A stretch of 64,000 bases of DNA from Lucifuga dentata (taxonomy: Eukaryota; Chordata; Actinopteri; Ophidiiformes; Bythitidae), in assembly GCA_014773175.1 (NCBI GenBank), contig VXCM01000961.1, forward strand, positions 354,221-418,220, given 5' to 3'. The notes under the pieces are model-generated. The model searched no databases. It was not told the DNA's origin and saw only the letters and a list, made by a program, of their open reading frames with translations. A program made the translations under genes and the position numbers. The first letter of the stretch is position 1. Each line of letters begins with the position of its first letter. Positions 59,691 to 64,000 of the stretch are shown here, one piece after another.

Positions 59691-59804
59691 GGGACCGAGA
59701 TGACTGCAGCTGTCCCTATGACAACCTTAGTGCTGCTGTCAATCAACAAAGCTGCCTTGTCATTGGCCAATACTCTATGCATTCAGCTTCTGCAGCTTTG
59801 ACAG
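59691..59804 (+). CDS. Candidate 114-nt symmetrical exon, unknown
   Basis: A long pyrimidine tract with a branch-point-like 'ttaatat' ends 'tcctcctcag', a strong acceptor. The next 114 bases (divisible by 3) are open in the frame GG|GAC CGA GAT..., giving DRDDCSCPYDNLSAAVNQQS and ending ...SASAALT, phase 1 at both ends. Phase-1 symmetrical exons are typical of extracellular modules or cassette exons, and three Cys residues fit that. The donor (ACAG|GTGTGC) is weak. Phase would also fit the donor at 5129, far upstream. I do not recognise the protein. Confidence 0.25.
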
Positions 59805-61609
59805 GTGTGCAGATGGTGTGTCACACAACCACGTAGACCACATCAACAAATGCACGCTACATTAGTGCCTCGCTGATATCAACCTATTCTCACCGTGCAA
59901 CAGTAACAGCCTTCTTGTCATCCCCTTGCCACTTTTGATCTTATGTTTGTTAACATTTGCACATTCAGTGAATTCTGATGTATTCATTGTTCAATCCACT
60001 TGGAAAAAATGTCGAAAACTGAACCCAAAATTACATCAAGCCTTTGTCAGATGTGATCGTGAGAGTAACAGCTGACGTTGAAGCATCTAGTCAGGGGGAG
60101 ATACAGTACACGTGTGTATGTTTGTGTGAGCCAGTGCATGTGCATCCGGAACTCTACAGTCTGTTGATAATGAGTGCCCTGAGCGCTCCCTACCACACCT
60201 AACTGATCCAGTAATTGCTTTTCCTCCTCTGCATTTATCATCATCTGCCCGGGCTGTCATGTTAGCTGAGCTGAGGCGGACAGACAGGGGAGTAGGACTG
60301 TGTGAGGTGGCGCTGCGTCTGTCTGGATGTTCCAAAGGTATCGGTTCACTGCTTTGGGTGGACAGGTGAGGAGGTGTGAAAGGGAGGAGAGAGAAGGAGA
60401 GAGGATGAGGAACAAGTAAGAGAGAGAGAAGTGATGTAGTGGTTAATATAAACTATGACCTGAGACTGATGATCATGATATCGCGAATGATATGAACAAA
60501 AACCAATTTTCATGAAAGCATTCTGTTTTCTTTTATTGCTATTATTTTTAAAGTCATATTCTCTGAATGAGATCATGAAGCTACACAATATGATTTTTTA
60601 AATTAAATGATAAAGACTCATATCAAGTTAAAAAGGCGGGTAGATTTGACAGCTCAGGCTGTTACTTGGAGCGTTTAGGTAATGACCACTATGGAAATAG
60701 GTGACAATACAATTTGAATGGCTGTTGTTATCTGTAGATTCGTATTAAGAACAACAACAATCAACATGCATACAAAATTGCATTCATTGACTCGCAGTGT
60801 ATACATAGACACACACATGCGCACACATGTGCCAACTGCTCAGAAGATTTAAACAAATAGCCTCCTTTCTGCAAGGCCTGAAAATGAGGTGTGTTTGTAT
60901 CCATGGGGGNCATACTGTACATGGGGGAGGGTGTGTGCTGCTGTGGCTAGCAGGGATTTGATGCTGATGAGGTCTGTAATGGGAGTGAACAGGGAGCGTG
61001 AGGGGAATAGATTGGGACTTCATTGGCAGACCCACTCTCCCTATGCACTGCAGTATGCCTGCCTATTTATTCCCCCATTTCAATGCGCCTTTGCTTTGAC
61101 CTTTCTCCAGCCAATGACAGTAAAATCACATCGCCACAAGAGAGCTACATAGCAGCTACTGAGCACCCCAGTATGATTTCTTCATTTATTTTCCCCCCAT
61201 CACTCCCCATAGACAGACACTAGAGCTGCAGTGCTTCAGACAGGGGGAGGGAGCAACTTCAGGCTGAAATGAGTTGTGCCAATGCCATCATATCCATGTA
61301 AAGCATCACAGCTTTGACTATGCAAATTCAGGAGGGGAGAGGATGAGAAGCAGTTGGAAGAGGAGAGCGATGAAGAAAAGACTGGGGACATCAATAGACA
61401 TTCAGTTTCAACACAAGAGAGAGGGACACACAAATAACAATCAGCAATAATTTAAAAACAGGCAAATGTATCACTAGTGTCACCTGGAAACTCATATGTC
61501 CAGTTTTAGTGATCATGTGGTCTTCTTGGATTTTCTAAATATCTTCAAAACCAGTCAAACTAAAACCAAGGCTGTTTTCTTAGTAACTGAAAAAAAAAGA
61601 CATTTGGTT
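59805..61609. other. Unique non-coding interval
   Basis: No gene or transposon end is supported. The N at 60910 lies in a short G-run. Confidence 0.4.
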
Positions 61610-61841
61610 TTTCAGTGAAGATTAAATGATTAATCAGTAATCATGAATTAATCATTTCATCACTTAAGCAATAAAAATTTCCTGGTTAATTTTTCTTAAA
61701 TGAGTATTTAATACTTTTCTTTGCTTCATATAAAAAAGGGGGGAAAAAAGCAATTTGAAGAATTCACCTAGTCACAATTTTTTTTTTCTTTGACCCTGAT
61801 TAATCAGTTAATGGTGAAAATGCTCATTAGTTGCAGCCCTA
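61610..61841 (-). mobile_element. hAT-like MITE fragment ('gggctgcaactaa' end)
   Basis: The minus strand begins AGGGCTGCAACTAATGAGC and continues CACCATTAACTGATTAATCAG, the usual end of a very common fish hAT-type repeat. The other side ('gattaatcagtaatcatgaa') carries the related GATTAATC words, but its terminus is not clear. Confidence 0.55.
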
Positions 61842-62472
61842 ATTTTCACCCAAAAAAAGCAGCAGTGCATAAAGTGAATATGTAACATGAATGCATATTG
61901 ACAACCAACATCATGTGTCTCTGCAGCACTATCATGAGCAACAAAGGTGTCAAACACGAGTGCAGGTACACACTAACACAAATACAATGTCAACACGGAC
62001 AAAGACGTTGTTCTGTATTGGGTGATGGTCCAGATGGCAAACCAACCATATTCAAAAAGAAACACACTGTCACGCATGACAGCCTCAAACAAAAGGAATA
62101 CATTCAGCCAAAAAAACTGATGGAAAATACTCCCTCTGTCTCTTCTCCTCCCTCATCCTCTTTCCCTTTCCTCCTCCTGTATCATCACACACACCCCCAC
62201 CACACACACACACACACACACCAGCACCACACTATCCTCCCTTTTCCCCACAAACTGATCCTCCTATATGGTTCATAGAACAGACACAGTACAGTACAGC
62301 GGAAATAGAGCAGGGTTAAAGTGTTCACCCATGATCAGGGCTGAAGGAAGAGCAGGCAGCATAACATGATGCTAAAAATAAATGAATCCTTGGGTGAGAG
62401 AAAAATGCTCAAGGGCCTTAAAATAGCTGGTCAAACAAAGGCATGAATAAGCTGGAATGGATGTGAGGAAGC

Positions 62473-62476
<4 letters not shown>

Positions 62477-62508
<32 letters not shown>
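62477..62508. repeat. (CT)n microsatellite
   Basis: About 15 units. A (CA)n run is at 62197-62222. Confidence 0.95.
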
Positions 62509-62510
<2 letters not shown>

Positions 62511-62976
62511 TTCTCTCTGCTCTCGCTCATATAGCTGCTCCCTGGTTGCTAGGTGACGACACTTGTAGTCATCGTCCACAGTCGGTAGGTGTTTTTTTTT
62601 TTTTTACATCGGCAAGAGGCAGCCTTTTTATTCATCCTTCATTTGAAATTTAAAAGAGCAAAAATAGAAGCAGATGCATTGTCAATTAGGGGAACACCAG
62701 GCACAGCGAGGGACACCCTACAGATCTATTCGTACAAAGACAGCTTGTATTTCTGATGCACCATGGAAACAGAGACTCCTCTAAATTACCTCAACAAAGA
62801 GACCCAGCAGGAAATGAAAGGAAGTGGAAAATTTCAAATGCTGTTTATGTATTCATGTATCTGTTGTTTTCTTCTTAATGCTGACCTTGTCATGTTGTCC
62901 ATTACCATGTCCGCAACAAATTTATACCATCACGTGAATCACATGGATTTATACCATCACATCACCGTATAATTCC

Positions 62977-63552
62977 CAGTGCTGGAAGAAATACTCAAAT
63001 CCTTCACTTAAGTAAAAGCAGCAAAACAGAAATGAAGACTCTTAAATAAGATTAAGCAGTTTTCACAGGAAATATTGCCAAGTTTCAAAACTAACATATT
63101 CATTAAGAAGATGCTTTCTGTTACAAGGCATTCATCCTCTCAGATCAGCTGAAAAAAGAAAGGAAGGAAAAAACAAATAAGAAAAAGGAGGAAAGAAGAA
63201 AGGAAGGGAAGCGATGAGGGAAGGATGGAAGAAAGGGAGACAAATGTAGGAAGTAAAAAAAAAATAAGGAAACAATGATAGTAGAGATGAAAGACAGAAA
63301 CAAGAAAGGAAAGAAGGGAAATAAAGCTACTATGACTATTTATGGCATCATCCTATATTTAATGTAGAATCTGAATATGTAACTAGTAACTAAAGTAACT
63401 AGTAACTACAATCATCAGGTAAATATAGCAGTGTATAAGTCAGATATTTTCCTCTGTAATGTTATGTAGTATAAGCGCAAACTTTCCCAAAATGGAAATA
63501 CTCAGAATTGTAATTAAGTACTCAAATAAACGTACTTATTCTCCAGCAGCAT
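62977..63552 (-). mobile_element. Fish MITE of the 'aagtactt' family, reverse copy
   Basis: The left end 'cagtgctggaagaaatactc' followed by 'aaatccttcacttaagtaaa' is the reverse of the end seen at 37829. The right end 'ggaaatactcagaattgt', 'aattaagtactcaaataaac' corresponds to the end seen at 36359. A purine-rich stretch (63140-63325) sits in the middle. Confidence 0.5.
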
Positions 63553-63763
63553 TACACAGTCATTCTGCAATACCCAAACAAACTAAAATATTATTTTAAC
63601 ATCAAACTGTTACTGTGAAGCAGTATATTTTCTTTTTTGCACACTCCCCATGTTCAGTTTTCTTATGCATTTAGAAATACAAATGCTAAAACAAATCAGT
63701 ACTCTCAAAAATATCTCAAAATCAGGTGAGGATAGTACGGAGCCCTGGAGGTGTCAGGGAGAA

Positions 63764-63790
63764 AAAAAAAAAAAANAAAAAAAAAAAAAA
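63764..63790. repeat. Poly(A) tract interrupted by N
   Basis: About 26 A around the N at 63776. Confidence 0.95.
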
Positions 63791-63854
63791 GTCGTTCGCA
63801 GGACTTACTAACTCGTTCGCACAAATTAACTAAGTCGTGCGCACGACTTACTTT
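63789..63854. repeat. Three 22-bp tandem units with palindromic core
   Basis: Units at 63789-63810, 63811-63832 and 63833-63854 share the pattern A-cTCGTtCGCAc-a-TTA-cta. The junction of units 2 and 3 forms a perfect 20-bp palindrome, TAAGTCGTGCGCACGACTTA (63831-63850). CpG is dense compared with the rest of the window. Confidence 0.8.
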
Positions 63855-63860
63855 CAATGA

Positions 63861-63870
63861 ACCGGAAGTA
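63861..63870 (+). promoter_or_regulatory. ETS-type site ACCGGAAGTA
   Basis: ACCGGAAGTA matches the ETS/GABPA consensus often found in CpG-rich vertebrate promoters. It lies ten bases from the 22-bp array. Whether a gene starts beyond the window edge cannot be seen. Confidence 0.3.
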
Positions 63871-64000
63871 GTATCATTTAAAATACGTTCCAGAGATACC
63901 AAAGATATAAGAACGTGATGTTTGACAGCCAAAACCGAACTATATCCGCATATTTGAGGCCAAGATGAAAATAAAACTGTATTGAATCCAAACGATCCAC

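Overview
This is vertebrate nuclear DNA, almost certainly from a teleost fish. The signs are an RTE-clade LINE with the conserved RT and C-terminal motifs common in fish genomes, an L2-type LINE 3' end, several families of short non-autonomous DNA transposons with TIRs (hAT-like, TA-flanked and TTAA-flanked), tRNA-derived SINE fragments, and a very high density of (CA)n, (GA)n, (ATCC)n and (TTTC)n microsatellites. The species cannot be named from the sequence. Fifteen single N characters mark joins in a draft assembly. Three of them sit exactly between perfect 61-66 bp direct copies and look like unmerged contig ends.

Layout. 1-5 kb: a degenerate minisatellite, AT-rich unique sequence, a 20-bp-arm hairpin, and a candidate minus-strand coding exon (2999-3119). 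5-7.1 kb: the best candidate host gene, a small plus-strand gene whose first exon has a good Kozak context, a mitochondrial-targeting-like N-terminus and a splice donor, followed by phase-compatible exons. I do not recognise it. 7-15 kb: SINE and LINE fragments, a decayed acidic coding fragment, a weak candidate exon and a pair of duplicated exon-like segments. 15-29 kb: mostly unique non-coding sequence with microsatellites, a 600-bp purine-rich tract and a 0.5-kb TIR element.

29.5-33.5 kb holds the clearest features: two copies of one RTE-type LINE in opposite orientation. The first (29516-31228) is truncated at its 5' end but has an unbroken reverse-transcriptase frame and a perfect 15-bp target-site duplication. 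The second (32990-33530) is a 541-bp 3' fragment whose translation is identical to the first. 36-41 kb is a nest of transposons: an LTR-like segment inside a MITE, then a TA-flanked element, then a TTAA-flanked element carrying a hAT-like insertion with an 8-bp duplication. 47.9-48.5 kb is another TIR element carrying two tRNA-like SINE fragments. 52-53.5 kb has two more DNA transposons and a 40-bp perfect palindrome. 59-64 kb has dense (GT)n, one symmetrical candidate exon, two more MITEs and a CpG-rich patch of 22-bp repeats with an ETS-type site at the window edge.

Most of the window therefore reads as intergenic or long-intron DNA. There is no operon, CRISPR array, rRNA or functional tRNA gene. 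The only long, convincingly coding frame is the LINE reverse transcriptase. Gene calls other than that one are splice-signal inferences and carry low to moderate confidence.
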